From positions 2,504,646-2,568,645 of the forward strand of contig NC_135213.1 in the NCBI RefSeq assembly GCF_052324685.1: 64,000 nt of DNA, in the 5' to 3' direction. The translations under genes and the position numbers were made by a program. The stretch's first letter is position 1. Each line of letters starts with the position of its first letter. Shown piece by piece: positions 1 to 11,700 of the stretch. The notes below the pieces were generated by a model. That model saw nothing but the letters and a program-made list of their open reading frames with translations, ran no database searches and had not been told where the DNA came from. Source of the stretch: Brachyhypopomus gauderio. Taxonomy: Eukaryota > Chordata > Actinopteri > Gymnotiformes > Hypopomidae.

Positions 1-870
1 TACAAGCCTCTTGTAATTCCAGGACAAAACATGAGAAAACATGAAGACGTTAAGATTGGGCGTTTTGAAAATGAACAACCATTAAATAATGTGATAAAAA
101 GCGCAATATTTCGAATCATTTCGAGTATATGTATAAATATTTAACTTAATTAAGTTTAACGTGCTGGGAAATATTGGTACAAGTGCTTGAATTCCACCTT
201 ATAAAGGTGTATGAACCCTGCAAATATGAATTTGTTCATTGCGCTGAGGCGCGGCGCGCGCAAAGTTACAAAATTCAAGAGGTGCACGACCTCGCGTGCG
301 CCGCGCTTCAGCACGATGAACAAAGTCATGTTTGCAGGGTTCATACACCTTGTGGAATTCAAACACTTGTATGTCACTTTCAAGGTCCATTTCAATATTT
401 CCCAGCACGAGCAAAGACACTTTGTCAGACATTCAAAAGACGTCCACTGAAAAGCCAGAATGAACGTTTTTGCGACGTCTTTTTTAAACGTCTTTTGAAC
501 GTCTATTACTGCGTTCAGTTGCAGTTTTTGCATGTCCACTGACATCCAATAAAGGTCCTAGTCAGACGTTCAGATAGAAAACTCGTCATAGACGTCTATG
601 TTAAGGCTAAGGTCCTAGTCTCACTGTCAGATTTTGAACCAGTTTTGAACGTCCACCAGACATGCAAAAATGGGTCTGGACTGACCGATGCGATACAAAC
701 ATGATTTTAACGTCGCATGTTTGTTGGGATAAGTTAAATATTTATACATATACTCGTAATTATTCGCTTTTTTATCACATTATTTAGTGGTTGTTTATTT
801 TCAAAACGCCCAATCGTAACGTCTTCACGTTCTCTCATGTTTCGTCCTGGAATTACAAGAGGCTCGTATT
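1..870. repeat. Foldback DNA element with nested palindrome (left edge cut by the window)
   Basis: The first ~150 bases reappear inverted at about 725-870 (shared stretches around gaattacaagaggct, gggcgttttga and tatttatacatatactcg). Inside lies a second inverted repeat, about 160-270 against 290-410, containing ggtgtatgaaccctgca and its complement around a GC-rich centre near 275. Bases 420-700 carry many copies of the short motif acgtc. The open frames here are mirror images of one another across the palindrome, so I do not call them genes. It is probably a non-autonomous foldback transposon. Confidence 0.75.
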
Positions 871-1123
871 TGTTAACGTAATACAAGAGAACTGTTCAGT
901 CAGACAGCTATTTGTTGTGAAATGAAATTACAATTTCAAGCATTTTCAAACACAAAGCAACATTCATTTGTTTGTTTATAAAAAAAATTTAAAGGCTTTA
1001 AAACTGAAATTAGCACAGTAATTGATAAAGTAAGTAAGTGATACTTTGGTATTGAAAATGGTATCGAATTTCAATATTTTTTTAAGTATCGTATCGAAGT
1101 TGTAATTCTTAGTATCGTGACAA

Positions 1124-1127
<4 letters not shown>

Positions 1128-1178
<51 letters not shown>
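1128..1178. repeat. (TA)n microsatellite
   Basis: An almost pure TA run directly next to a DNA element. The short minus-strand frame across it encodes only an Ile-Tyr run and is not a gene. Confidence 0.95.
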
Positions 1179-1181
<3 letters not shown>

Positions 1182-2033
1182 GGGTGGGCATAGATTAATT
1201 TTTTTAATCTAGATTAATCTCACTGAAATCTTGAAATTAATCTAGATTAATCTATATTAAAATGGCTCATATGCGTGCTACCCAAGTAATGACTAAAAGT
1301 CAGTCTTTGAGATAGGGTTTCTTAATACAGAGGGTACATTAGACCAGGGGCTCATCTCCTGTTTCCAAAATGCATCAATGACTGCTTGAGAAAGCTGTTC
1401 TATTTTGATACTTAAAGAGAAAAAAAACATGCTCAATAAAATGTAGGCTACTCGTGTTCAACGGTTTATTCAGTTAAACATGAATTTGTAAGCCTACATA
1501 CTGTACATTAAAAGGGGTTGATAACATGTTTATTCAGCTAAACATGATATTTGAAATGTAAGTCAACATTTAGTACACTTAACCTCACGGACGTAATTTG
1601 GGGGGGACTTTTTCAAAAGCTGGTTTTGGTCCTCTGCAGTTTTAACAGTTAAAAAGAAATATTTAAATAGCGACGAGTCTAGCGCTAGGACCATGCAGAA
1701 AACGACCGCTCCGAGCTCCGGTAACACTTTACGTTCCTAAAAATGAATTTTCCATGAAGCAAACCTGGCGACTTCGTGGCGGCATCCATGTAAACACACG
1801 TACGATTTGTAAATCACACGTTTGAAAACTCGTTCTCGCCCCTACTGTGCAATTTGGTTAGGAATACAGCCGAGCTAAACTATCAAGTTGAAAGTTATCA
1901 TAGTTTGCTTACCCATTTTGACCCAGTTCCCAACCCAACTTTAAGAATAGATTAACGGCGATAATTTTTATATCGCCCGATAAGAGTATCAAATTAACGA
2001 ACGCCGTTAACGTCGTTAACGGCCCACCACTAA
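1182..2033 (+). mobile_element. Non-autonomous DNA element, family A (uninterrupted copy)
   Basis: The ends are taggggtgggc and the imperfect complement gcccaccacta, both lying in TA-rich sequence. Internal marks are a paired tctagattaatct region at the left and ttaacgtcgttaacgg at the right. A second copy lies inverted at 16,837-19,307, interrupted by another element. Bases about 1,586-1,690 match the small MITE found at 54,811 and 57,892. No coding capacity is seen. Confidence 0.7.
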
Positions 2034-2290
2034 TATATATCTATATATATATCTCACCAATAAATTTTTTTAGCATTTAATATGATAATCCTTTATTTTC
2101 AGTCTGTAAGGTGATGTAGGTTGTTTGTAGACTCTATAAGAAAATACCACTGTCACTAAGGTCTCATACACTTCTAATACTTCTCTCATGCAAAAGTGTA
2201 CTTACAAATTATTTTATCAGAACACTGGCATCTTGCCTGTATCTACAAATAAATAATTATAATTAATTAATTATTTTTAATACCACCTTG

Positions 2291-2542
2291 TAACAAAATT
2301 AAGACCACTTTTGCAGTAACAAAATCTGTGATAGATGCATTTAAAACATTTAAAAACAAATTAAGGCTTTAATTAGGAATTAGTATCTCCATATACCCAA
2401 TTTTAAAATGTTAAAAGTTGGGCAAGATCTTAATACAGTCCTAATCTTGATGTTAATTGCACAAATGTTTCACAGTAACATTAGACACATGTTAAAAACG
2501 CATTTTAGTGAACAGTGAACTTATTTATTGTTATACATCAAT

Positions 2543-2573
<31 letters not shown>

Positions 2574-3023
2574 ACGCATTACCCTTATGAATGAATTTAC
2601 CATTCTGGCTTCAGCCATGGCTGGAGAAAGAAAGGTTATGTTAACAAGACTGTTTAGCATTTGTTACACACTTTCAAGAGCTCCAGCTTCTCAAATGCTG
2701 GGGGGCCTTATAAGAAAAGGCTCTTCCCCCTGCTGTTACCATATTAATTTGTGGAACTAATAAAAGACCAGCACCCTGTGATCTTAGTGCACGGCGGGGT
2801 TCATAATAGCAAATAAGTTCCTGGAGATATTCAGGAGCAAGCCCATGCAGTGCTTTATAAGTTAATAATAGAATTTTAAAATCAATACGGAATTTAACTG
2901 GGAGCAAGTGCAGGGCTGATAGGACTGGTCTAATATGTTTAAATTTTCTAGTTCTGGTTAGAACTCTAGCTGCGGCATTTTGAACTATTTGAAGTTTATT
3001 TAGATTCCTATTTGAACATCCTG
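2291..3023 (-). pseudogene. L2/Rex-like LINE reverse-transcriptase 3' fragment, duplicate copy 1
   Basis: On the minus strand, about 2,935-2,674, the translation contains RIDFKILLLTYKALHGLAP followed by YEPRRALRSQ and GGRAFSY. These are the conserved end of the reverse transcriptase frame of fish L2/Rex-type LINEs. The frame stops at 2,674, and about 380 bases of 3' sequence follow, including a (CA)n run at 2,542-2,571. The 5' side is cut by the LTR at 3,024. The same 0.73 kb recurs at 5,427-6,157. Confidence 0.8.
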
Positions 3024-3310
3024 TGTGACGGGCAGGGTGAGCAACTCAAATCACGCCAAGTCTCAGGGAAAGAGGATGGTTTAATAGAAAGTGTGCAAAC
3101 CAAAAACCCGTGCATTGTTCCAAATGAAGGAAATAATAACCAGCAGTCAACTGGTACAAAGACAAGACGTATATAGACGAACAAACGACCCTCAGGTGAG
3201 ACGGATCACGGGTCCCGCCCACCTGAGGGACGAACATCACGTGACCAAAAACAGGACCGCTGCCGCTGTAACCGGGGGCGACCGGTGGGGGGCCCCCCCA
3301 CAACGTGACA
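3024..3310 (-). repeat. LTR (3' LTR of minus-strand family N element)
   Basis: Full LTR from terminus to terminus, with a 10-base internal deletion near 3,048 relative to the 297-bp LTR at 6,158-6,454. It follows tcctg, the same five bases that flank the solo LTR in the second copy of the duplication. Confidence 0.85.
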
Positions 3311-5147
3311 GACCCCCCCACCAAAGCCGCACTCCCCTCCGGATGTGTGGCTTACAGCGGCAGCACACAAAACACAACAAAGGGGGCGGGAGGGCGGGGA
3401 CAAGACAGGGACCCGTTCCCTGCCGTCCTGAGCTGAAACACAAAACACATAAGCTCCTCGTCACAGGACGCAGACAAGGCAGGGACCCGTTCCCTGCAGT
3501 CCTGGAGCTGAAAACATAAAACACATAGGTTAGCTCGCCTCCTGGGCGGGACCCTGGACCGACTGGGCCGTCAACAAGACGATAACCACGCCCCGGTCGG
3601 TCACAGGGCCCTCGCGCCTCAACCGGCCTCAGGCTGCTTAAGCCCCACCGCTGTGTGCGGACCGGGAGCACATGGCCCAACACACGTCACAGGTGTGGAT
3701 GTGTGCAGGCCGCCACACTGGGGCGCCACAAACACCTCCCGAACCTACCTCCTTGCTCGGAGCTGACCCCTGCCCTTTTCGCTAGGGGTCACCCCAGACT
3801 CCTGGGGAGTGAACCCCTCCCCAGGGCCCCTCATCTCAAGGTGGACTCCTCCACCCAACCCAGGAGCGCCAGAGACCAGGGCCCTGGCAATCCGCAACAG
3901 GGACACGCTAGTCACCCCGAGCTCGAAGGAGAGGGTCTCCTCCTGGAGACCCCATTAGGTCTGGGAATACCGCAATCCACCACCAGGAGCGACCTGCAAC
4001 ACATCACACACACACACGCACACAGACGACACACAACACATAACGTGCACTGCCCTGCCTGTTAAACCCCCTTTACCCAGGGGGGAGGAGACCCCTTCTT
4101 AGCCTGAGGAGACACCCTGCCGCTAACACCCCAGGCATCCTCTGACTCCTTAAAGGGGTACAGGGGCTCCTACCTGCTCAGGGGTCCCTCCCAACAGGAC
4201 AGGTCTCCCAACGGAGCAGCGCCTTCTGAGCCACATGCTGTGGCTCAGGAACCCCATAGCTCCCCCCCAAAAACATATTTAGGGGGGGGCCCTCCGGGGA
4301 ACAACAAAACAAAAAACACAGACACAACATACAACATACACGCACCCAGGATGCCCTCGTGGCACGGGACCTCTAATGGGCCCCTCCCCACACACAGTGA
4401 AGAGGGGTGCAAGAGAGGAATTACATAAAACAAAGCACGCTACACTCTAGGACAAAACGAACACGCAAACAGAACACAAACAAACGGACAGGACCCACCG
4501 ATGCGCGCGCTCTGCGGAGCGCGACGCGCCCACTCCAGCTCTCTCTCTCACAGTTTTCACCACGGGATCCGTAGATCTTTGGAGAGAGAGAGCTATGCGC
4601 GAGCGGCTTGCGCGCCACGCCCACAGCGACGCGTCCCTCTGGCTCGCAGTCGCTCACCCCCGTCACCGCGGTATATCGGGTGAGCGAGGCGAAAGGAGCA
4701 GAGAGAATCGCGTCTCACGCGTTCTAGCGCGCAGCACGCATCGGTGGACCCGTCTACATACACACACAAACACCACCAGCGAAACACACACCACGGCACA
4801 CTCACACACTCGCTCACGTCCGCGTCGTTATTAAAACACAACACAACGTACATACACACACACATACAGACGATAACGAACAACGGACGTGCGCAATGTG
4901 AGGCACCGGTAGTTTCGCTAGGCGAGAGCGGAGTCTACCGGTCCCCAGCTCTAGTCACCGCCGTGTGACTTACGGGTTTAAACACAAACATTTAAACACG
5001 GCGGGACGAGTGGGGACAGACTCAACACTCTCTCAGACAATACACGACAAACACACAGCACGTAGACAAACACTTACCACAAGACATGACCACGAACGAA
5101 GGAGAAAGCAAAGGAGACTGGCGGCTTCCGAAGGTGGCTGGTTATTC

Positions 5148-5426
5148 TGTGACGGGCAGGGTGAGCAACTCAAAAAGGAAGCGATCACGCCAAGTCTCAG
5201 GGAAAGAGGATGGTTTAATAGAAAGTGTGCAAACCAAAAACCCGTGCATTGTTCCAAATGAAGGAAATAATAACCAGCAGTCAACTGGTACAAAGACAAG
5301 ACGTATATAGACGAACAAACGACCCTCAGGTGAGACGGATCACGGGTCCCGCCCACCTGAGGGACGAACATCACGTGACCAAAAACAGGACCGCTGCCGC
5401 TGTAACCGGGGGCGACCGGTAGGGGG
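5148..5426 (-). repeat. LTR (5' LTR of minus-strand family N element, truncated)
   Basis: It matches the 6,158-6,454 LTR until the run of five G at 5,422-5,426. It then switches directly to the LINE sequence taacaaaattaag, the same base at which copy 1 starts (2,291). This marks the junction of the 3.1-kb tandem duplication. Confidence 0.85.
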
Positions 5427-6750
5427 TAACAAAATTAAGACCACTTTTGCAGTAACAAAATCTGTGATAGATGCATTTAAAACATTTAAAAACAAATTAA
5501 GGCTTTAATTAGGAATTAGTATCTCCATATACCCAATTTTAAAATGTTAAAAGTTGGGCAAGATCTTAATACAGTCCTAATCTTGATGTTAATTGCACAA
5601 ATGTTTCACAGTAACATTAGACACATGTTAAAAACGCATTTTAGTGAACAGTGAACTTATTTATTGTTATACATCAATCACACACACACACACACACACA
5701 CATACACACGCATTACCCTTATGAATGAATTTACCATTCTGGCTTCAGCCATGGCTGGAGAAAGAAAGGTTATGTTAACAAGACTGTTTAGCATTTGTTA
5801 CACACTTTCAAGAGCTCCAGCTTCTCAAATGCTGGGGGGCCTTATAAGAAAAGGCTCTTCCCCCTGCTGTTACCATATTAATTTGTGGAACTAATAAAAG
5901 ACCAGCACCCTGTGATCTTAGTGCACGGCGGGGTTCATAATAGCAAATAAGTTCCTGGAGATATTCAGGAGCAAGCCCATGCAGTGCTTTATAAGTTAAT
6001 AATAGAATTTTAAAATCAATACGGTATTTAACTGGGAGCAAGTGCAGGGCTGATAGGACTGGTCTAATATGTTGAAATTTTCTAGTTCTGGTCAGAACTC
6101 TAGCTGCGGCATTTTGAACTATTTGAAGTTTATTTAGATTCCTATTTGAACATCCTGTGTGACGGGCAGGGTGAGCAACTCAAAAAGGAAGCGATCACGC
6201 CAAGTCTCAGGGAAAGAGGATGGTTTAATAGAAAGTGTGCAAACCAAAAACCCGTGCATTGTTCCAAATGAAGGAAATAATAACCAGCAGTCAACTGGTA
6301 CAAAGACAAGACGTATATAGACGAACAAACGACTCTCAGGTGAGACGGATCACGGGTCCCGCCCACCTGAGGGACGAACATCACGTGACCAAAAACAGGA
6401 CCGCTGCCGCTGTAACCGGGGGCGACCGGTAGGGGGCCCCGCCACAACGTGACATCCTGACAGTGGTGAGTTACAGTAGTCTAATCTGGAGCTAACAAAG
6501 ACGTGCACCAATTTTTCTGCATCATCCTGTGATAATGCATTTCTTAACTTGGCAATGTTGCGGAGATGTAGAAAAGCTATCCTAGTAGTATTATCTATGT
6601 ATTTATCAAATGATAGGTCAGAGTAGAGTATGACGCCTAGGTTTTTGGCTACTGTGCCAGGTGTAATGGGGTAGTCTGCGAGATTAAGCATTAGATCTGG
6701 AATTTTCTGTCTTGAGGCCTTAGGGCCCAGGAGGAGAACTTAACATTCTT
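5427..6750 (-). pseudogene. L2/Rex-like LINE reverse-transcriptase fragment, copy 2, split by a solo LTR
   Basis: On the minus strand the LINE frame runs from about 6,750 (motif VAKNLGVILYSDLSF, then HLRNIAKLRNALS and FVSSRLDYCNS) to 6,455. It is then interrupted by the 297-bp LTR and resumes at 6,157 down to 5,808 with the same KILLLTYKALHGLAPEY block as copy 1. Removing the LTR and one tcctg leaves the frame uninterrupted at this point. It is 5'-truncated near 6,750. Confidence 0.8.
6158..6454 (-). mobile_element. Solo LTR (family N) inside a LINE
   Basis: A 297-bp LTR, minus orientation, flanked by the perfect 5-bp target duplication tcctg (6,153-6,157 and 6,455-6,459). It is the same length as the 5' LTR of the complete element at 41,484. 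It interrupts the LINE coding frame. Confidence 0.9.
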
Positions 6751-7940
6751 TCTTTTGATACCATTTTACTTTATGCGGAAAATTTAAGTTCGGATTTCTC
6801 TGATGTCATAAATGGAGTTGTACTTTTAGCAAAATACCACATTCACTACAGTAAGTGGAGTGGTTAAAAGCCTTCTTTTCTCCTTATGAATGAAGTAAAT
6901 TCATATTACATTAAGTAGATAAAAAAACTTGGAAAATGCAAGAATCATCTCACACCAGATTTCTCTAGAAATCTATAGTTCTAATCTAATCATATGGCTT
7001 TACTCCTCTGTTTTATGTATGTACTATATGTGTATATGCATATGTGTATTATTGTTATTATTATTATTATTATTATTTGTCTACTGTCAACGTGTCATTA
7101 TTTTGCCAGCACAAGTTCATATAAAATTACATTGATTCTACAGGGCCTATGCTGACTTTTACTTTGCAAAAGTTTGGTTATTCTCCTGTAGAGAAATTTG
7201 TTTGTTTGTTCAGCACCGAAAGCTAGTGTTATGTAGTTAACGTATATGTAGCCGCTTTATGTGAATGTCGTCATCTCAGATGTGCATTGCTAAATTGCCA
7301 GTCATGTTGAGTGTGAGTGAAGTTTTCGTAGAATCAGCGCTTAATGTCATGCACATAAAATTTCAGGATGCATGTTTTGAAATGACATTCAGTCTTTTGA
7401 ATTTGCATTGTATTAACATTGTTTTTTGAGAACATATTCAGGGGTAACAGTAGGTAAATGCTGCCAGGTGCAGTCCTTGAATTTGATGTTAACCAAGGTG
7501 TGGGAACCCTGTGTAGGCTATTTTGAACACAGTCATACACAACTCTTAAATACATGAACATAAACAAGACACAACACATACCATTAACAAGACAAGAAAC
7601 AGGTAATAGGAATAACAGACAAATACACACACATAAACACTCATATAACATATATTATATATACATGAACACTAACATGCCCGAGGGAGGACTCAGGGGC
7701 AGTACAATGATGACATTACAGAAATAAGGTTTGATTTCAATATAATAATTTAGCGCCTCCATGTGTCTAGTACCATTATTTAGTTTAGTACTACTTACTC
7801 TTAATCCTGGATGGTTAATGACTCAGTCCAACCACAGATTAAAAAAAATGAATAAATAAATTCCTGCGTAAACAAAATAAAACAATGCTTGTATCGGTGC
7901 GAGAAACTGATCCGCACTACAGAGATATATACTGTATTCC
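6751..7940. other. Intergenic stretch, no gene seen
   Basis: AT-rich sequence with a short (TTA)n run at 7,045-7,076. Bases about 7,450-7,715 read inverted resemble a worn LTR of the type near 11,742 (a cctgagtcctccctcgg-like start), but no target duplication is visible. No coding or RNA feature is supported. Confidence 0.5.
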
Positions 7941-8482
7941 AGGGGTGCCCATTACGTCGATCGCGACGTAATGGGAAGTGTGGGTAGATCGCACGACATT
8001 AAAAAGTAGTGGATGAATGACAGGCTATCGTCCATCTGCACTGACGGTTGTATTTTGATTGCCATACATGGTAGCCAATGTGACGTCTAGGGCAGGGGTA
8101 ATCAATTAAATCTTTCCGCGGTCCATTTTTGGCAGATAGCTCAGACCTTAGGTCCGGGTCGGCGGTGGCGAACGAAAGTTGTTGAGCGGGGGGGGGGGGG
8201 GGGGGGGGCGAACGTAACACTCAAATGGGTGGTGAACGTAACACTCGTCTGAAAATAAATTCTCCGGTTTAAAATATAGTCTCCCGTTAAAATTTTTTTG
8301 GCATTTGGGTCCGTAACCAGTTAATCAGGAATGTGACTGGGTCCGGACAGTACGGCGTTCGGGTCCGGATCCGGACCGCGGTCCGCCATTTGGTGATACC
8401 TGCTCTAGGGTTTGATACACGCAAACACAACCACCCCCCGGCGTCAACGATCGACACACGCCACTTGGTCATCTTATAAGTA
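7941..8482 (+). mobile_element. hAT-type non-autonomous element remnant
   Basis: It begins caggggtgcccattacgtcg, a terminus typical of fish hAT elements. Near its other end it carries acttggtcatcttataagta, the block also seen at the end of the hAT remnant at 63,557-63,576. It is interrupted by another MITE at 8,094-8,402. The outer right terminus is not intact. Confidence 0.6.
8094..8402 (+). mobile_element. MITE (hAT-like) nested in another hAT remnant
   Basis: The termini are caggggtaatcaa and ttggtgatacctg, with inner paired ccgcggtcc blocks. The flanks gtctaggg (8,086-8,093) and ctctaggg (8,403-8,410) form an 8-bp target duplication with one mismatch. It contains a 20-odd G run at 8,188. 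Confidence 0.75.
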
Positions 8483-8542
8483 TGCGTGAGAAGTAAGCGT
8501 GAAAAAGTTTTGTTGTACAACCAGAATCTCTTCCACCTCCTC

Positions 8543-8545
8543 ATG

Positions 8546-8591
<46 letters not shown>
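8543..8591. repeat. (CT)n microsatellite upstream of gene 1
   Basis: A CT run about 200 bp before the gene 1 leader. Gene 2 has a CT/CA run in the equivalent place (28,061-28,182). Confidence 0.9.
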
Positions 8592-8595
<4 letters not shown>

Positions 8596-8793
8596 CCAGA
8601 CTGGTCCGTGAAAATGTCACTCAACATTGGATGTCCTCTGATTGCTCAGTTCACTCAAGGCTGACAGGTCACTCCCAGAAACTGGCGTGGGAAAAAATAA
8701 ATAGGACATGAGTCATTCATGTCACAAGCACCGTTTTAGGGTCCCTTCCTGAATTCTTCTACCTGAACAATTACATCTGTGCTCTCGACTAAC

Positions 8794-11700
8794 ATGAAGG
8801 GCCCCCTGTCATCCATGATCCAACTCCTACTGATCTCTAACAGTAAGTTAAACAAGGTCTTAAGAATTACACACTCAACGACTAAAGTAACAGACTTTGA
8901 AAAGTTAAAATCATAAAGGAAAATGATTGTTTCATCAATCCACTGATGGCTGATATGAAACTGCAGTGTTTATACATGTGGCATATGATAATAAAATATC
9001 CATTAAGTGGTATCACTCCTGTATTATGGATATCATATTATTATGGATAATATGTTGTGGTTCCCTCTCTGGTATCACAGCTGCATTGTGGATTATTAAT
9101 ATGTTGTAGTTCCCTCTCTTGTGTCTAAATGTCCTTTGTTTTGTTCCAGTATTTTCTCCAGTTTCACCAGTCAGACCAATAAAGGTGAATCTTCATGATG
9201 CTGCTACTCTCCCCTGCAGTCAGATGTGTTCTGGTCTGGTCACGTGGACTATGTTCCATAAACCACGTGACATTCTGGCTCAGTGTGACCAGACATCCTG
9301 TCAGTCACAGGAGGGATTTCACATGTCCCATGATCAGTACCTGAAGGGAGATCTCTCCCTCACCATCACTGATGTTGATTATAATAAGAGGGGATTGTAC
9401 ACCTGTGAGTGTGATGCTTTGGATATCTGTGATGTGAACATTCAGATTGCATGTAAGTGTTTTAATGCTTGATTAGGTCTATTCTACCCTGTTTACACAT
9501 GAACTCAGTTCATTTACTCACTTTATTTGTAAAATATTTGTTGTGTTTTTGTGGGGTGGAGAGAGGGATACGAAGGTGAGGGTGGTAGAGGCACGTCTTA
9601 AATATCCATAGACAAAAGAGAGCAAACATTGTCAGTGCAGGAAGAGTCCAAAGTGCACGGCACGTAACAAAATAGACAATAATACTCAAAGTCTCTAGGA
9701 AGCAGTAGCACACAGCAGTAGCATGAGCAGACTTCTGTGACATGAGTGAACAACACAGGAACAATGCACAGCAGTGGTGGTTTGGACCTGTGGGCTTAAA
9801 TGCAGGGACAGGTGTGTGTGATGATGAGAGGGTGTGGCTAGTAGGTAGGAGATTGAGACCAGGGGAGTCGTGAAGTGTGAGGGGGTGTGTCTGTGTCTAA
9901 GTGGGCGTCTCCCCTGTGCTCTGGGGCCAGCCTGCTGTGACAGTTTTTCTTGCTGCTTCTCCCCAGCTGTAAATGTCCACACACACGTCCATCCTGGAGA
10001 ATCTGTCAGCATGAATGTACCCGTCTCAGAGCCAGTGGAGGTGATTCTGAACAGGACTGGAGACACCAAACCAAACACTGTCAGACTGTGTGAGATGAGA
10101 GGACGTAAAATCCAGTGTGTATCTGAGTATGAGAAGAGAGTGTTGTTCAGATCCAGTCTGCAGTTGAAGGAGATGAAGGAGTCTGATAGTGGTGTTTACA
10201 CCATACGGGACACCTGGAATGAAGAAGTTATTGCAACATGTACAGTAATAGTTGGTGGTAAGCTCTGATTTAGCTGTGTCAAATGGAAACTCCTTTGTAA
10301 GCTCCTGAACTGTTGTTAACCAAATACATTTAATCTCCAAATAAATGTATTTGATAAATTGATTAAATACTGTAACCAGGATAAATTGCAGGACTTTCAT
10401 GCACTGTATTATTGTCTCACCTACTGATCCAGCTTGTCTCTACTGACATTGTATTAACTATTTCAATTGCCTTCAGTTTCGATATGTAGTATACAGAAAA
10501 GGCCTTATGCAAAAGTATAATTTGTATAATTGAAATACAACACAAATATGAATGAAAACAACCTAAATGCATCAATGTTCTGTTTCTGTGTGATGTAGTT
10601 AGGCTAGGCAGTTCTGCCTAAAGGATCACAGATTCCTCTTATATGAGAGAAGCTTCGTGATACTGCTACTCTCCCATGCAGTTCGTGTTCTTTTTCTGTG
10701 TGACGTAGTTGTCTGTAGTTCTGTCTCAAGGGTCACAGTGAAGCTTCATGATGCTGCTACTCTCTCATGTAGTCAGTGTTCTGTTTCTGTTTGATGTGTT
10801 TGTCTGCAGCTCAATCTCGAGTGTCAGTGAATCCTGCTGTAAAGGTGAATCTTCATGATGATGCTACCCTCTCCTGCAGTCAGACGTGTTCTGGTCTGGT
10901 CACGTGGACTGTGATCCATAATCCACGTGACATTCTGGCTCAGTGTGACCAGACATCCTGTCTGTCACAGGAGGGATTTCACATGTCCCATGATCAGTAC
11001 CTGAAGGGAGATCTCTCCCTCACCATCACTGATGTTGATCACACTAGGAGAGCCTGGTACATCTGCTCCTGTAATGGTGAACCATTATGTGATTGGAATC
11101 TTCATGTCCATGGTAAGTAATACTTTATTGTCTGGTTGTGTTCATATTTCAGATGGATCTGTAGGTTATACAAGTCTGAGTCTTTTATAAACTAGATGCA
11201 GTGAGTGTTTCTACATTATTGTGTATTACTTACATACTACACACAGAAATTCCAAAATGTTCTTCATATTTGTTTTTCTACATCCAGCTTTCAGTTCTAA
11301 AGTTCATATCCTTCCTGGAGAATCTCTCATCCTAGATGTGCCTGTCTCAGAGACAGTGGAGGTGGTGTTTAATAAGACTGATCATGACCATCCAATCACT
11401 GTCAGTCTGTGTGAGATTAGAGGACGTGAAATCCAGTGTGTGTCTGAGTATGAGAAGAGAGTGTTGTTCAGATCCAGTCTGCAGCTGAAGGAGATGAAAG
11501 AGGCTGATAGTGGTGTTTACACCATACGGGACACCAGGAATGAAGAAGTTATTGCTACATACACAGTCACTGTTGGGGGTAAGACTTGATTTCGTTGTTC
11601 TATCTCTAAATGTAGATTACTGATTAGTAGGAGATCTGCTTTCAGAGCCCTAAAACCTATTTATTAGTGACTGTATACTATAATCTGAGAGAGGAATATA

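Larger units (their letters stand above)
3024..5426 (-). mobile_element. Non-autonomous LTR retrotransposon without gag/pol (family N, minus copy)
   Basis: Two direct LTRs, 3,024-3,310 and 5,148-5,426, flank a GC-rich interior of about 1.84 kb. Read on the minus strand, the LTR starts TGTCACG and ends CCCGTCACA. The interior has no protease, reverse transcriptase or integrase motif in any frame, and its open frames are not shared with the sister copy at 41,484-43,577. Shared features are the leader after the 5' LTR, a donor-like gtggtaagtgt and an acceptor-like tgttttcag followed by a ctgcagg motif. Next to the 5' LTR, a 10-mer on the plus strand at 5,137-5,146 (gctggttatt) is complementary to LTR bases 5,269-5,278. 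The distal 18 bp of the 5' LTR are missing at a duplication junction. It is probably mobilised in trans by a chromovirus. Confidence 0.85.
2291..6157 (+). repeat. Tandem duplication of LINE fragment plus LTR element (unit about 3.1 kb)
   Basis: Sequence 2,291-3,023 is repeated nearly identically at 5,427-6,157. In both places family N LTR sequence follows, preceded by tcctg. The first unit (2,291-5,426) contains the whole LTR element. The second keeps only a solo LTR (6,158-6,454), followed by the second tcctg and the rest of the LINE. The simplest reading is insertion of the LTR element into a LINE, tandem duplication, then LTR-LTR recombination in unit 2. Confidence 0.8.

Noticed and set aside
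3046..3683. Overlapping frames of 92-148 residues on both strands
   Set aside because: GC-rich LTR and interior sequence, open on both strands at once, with no conserved motif.
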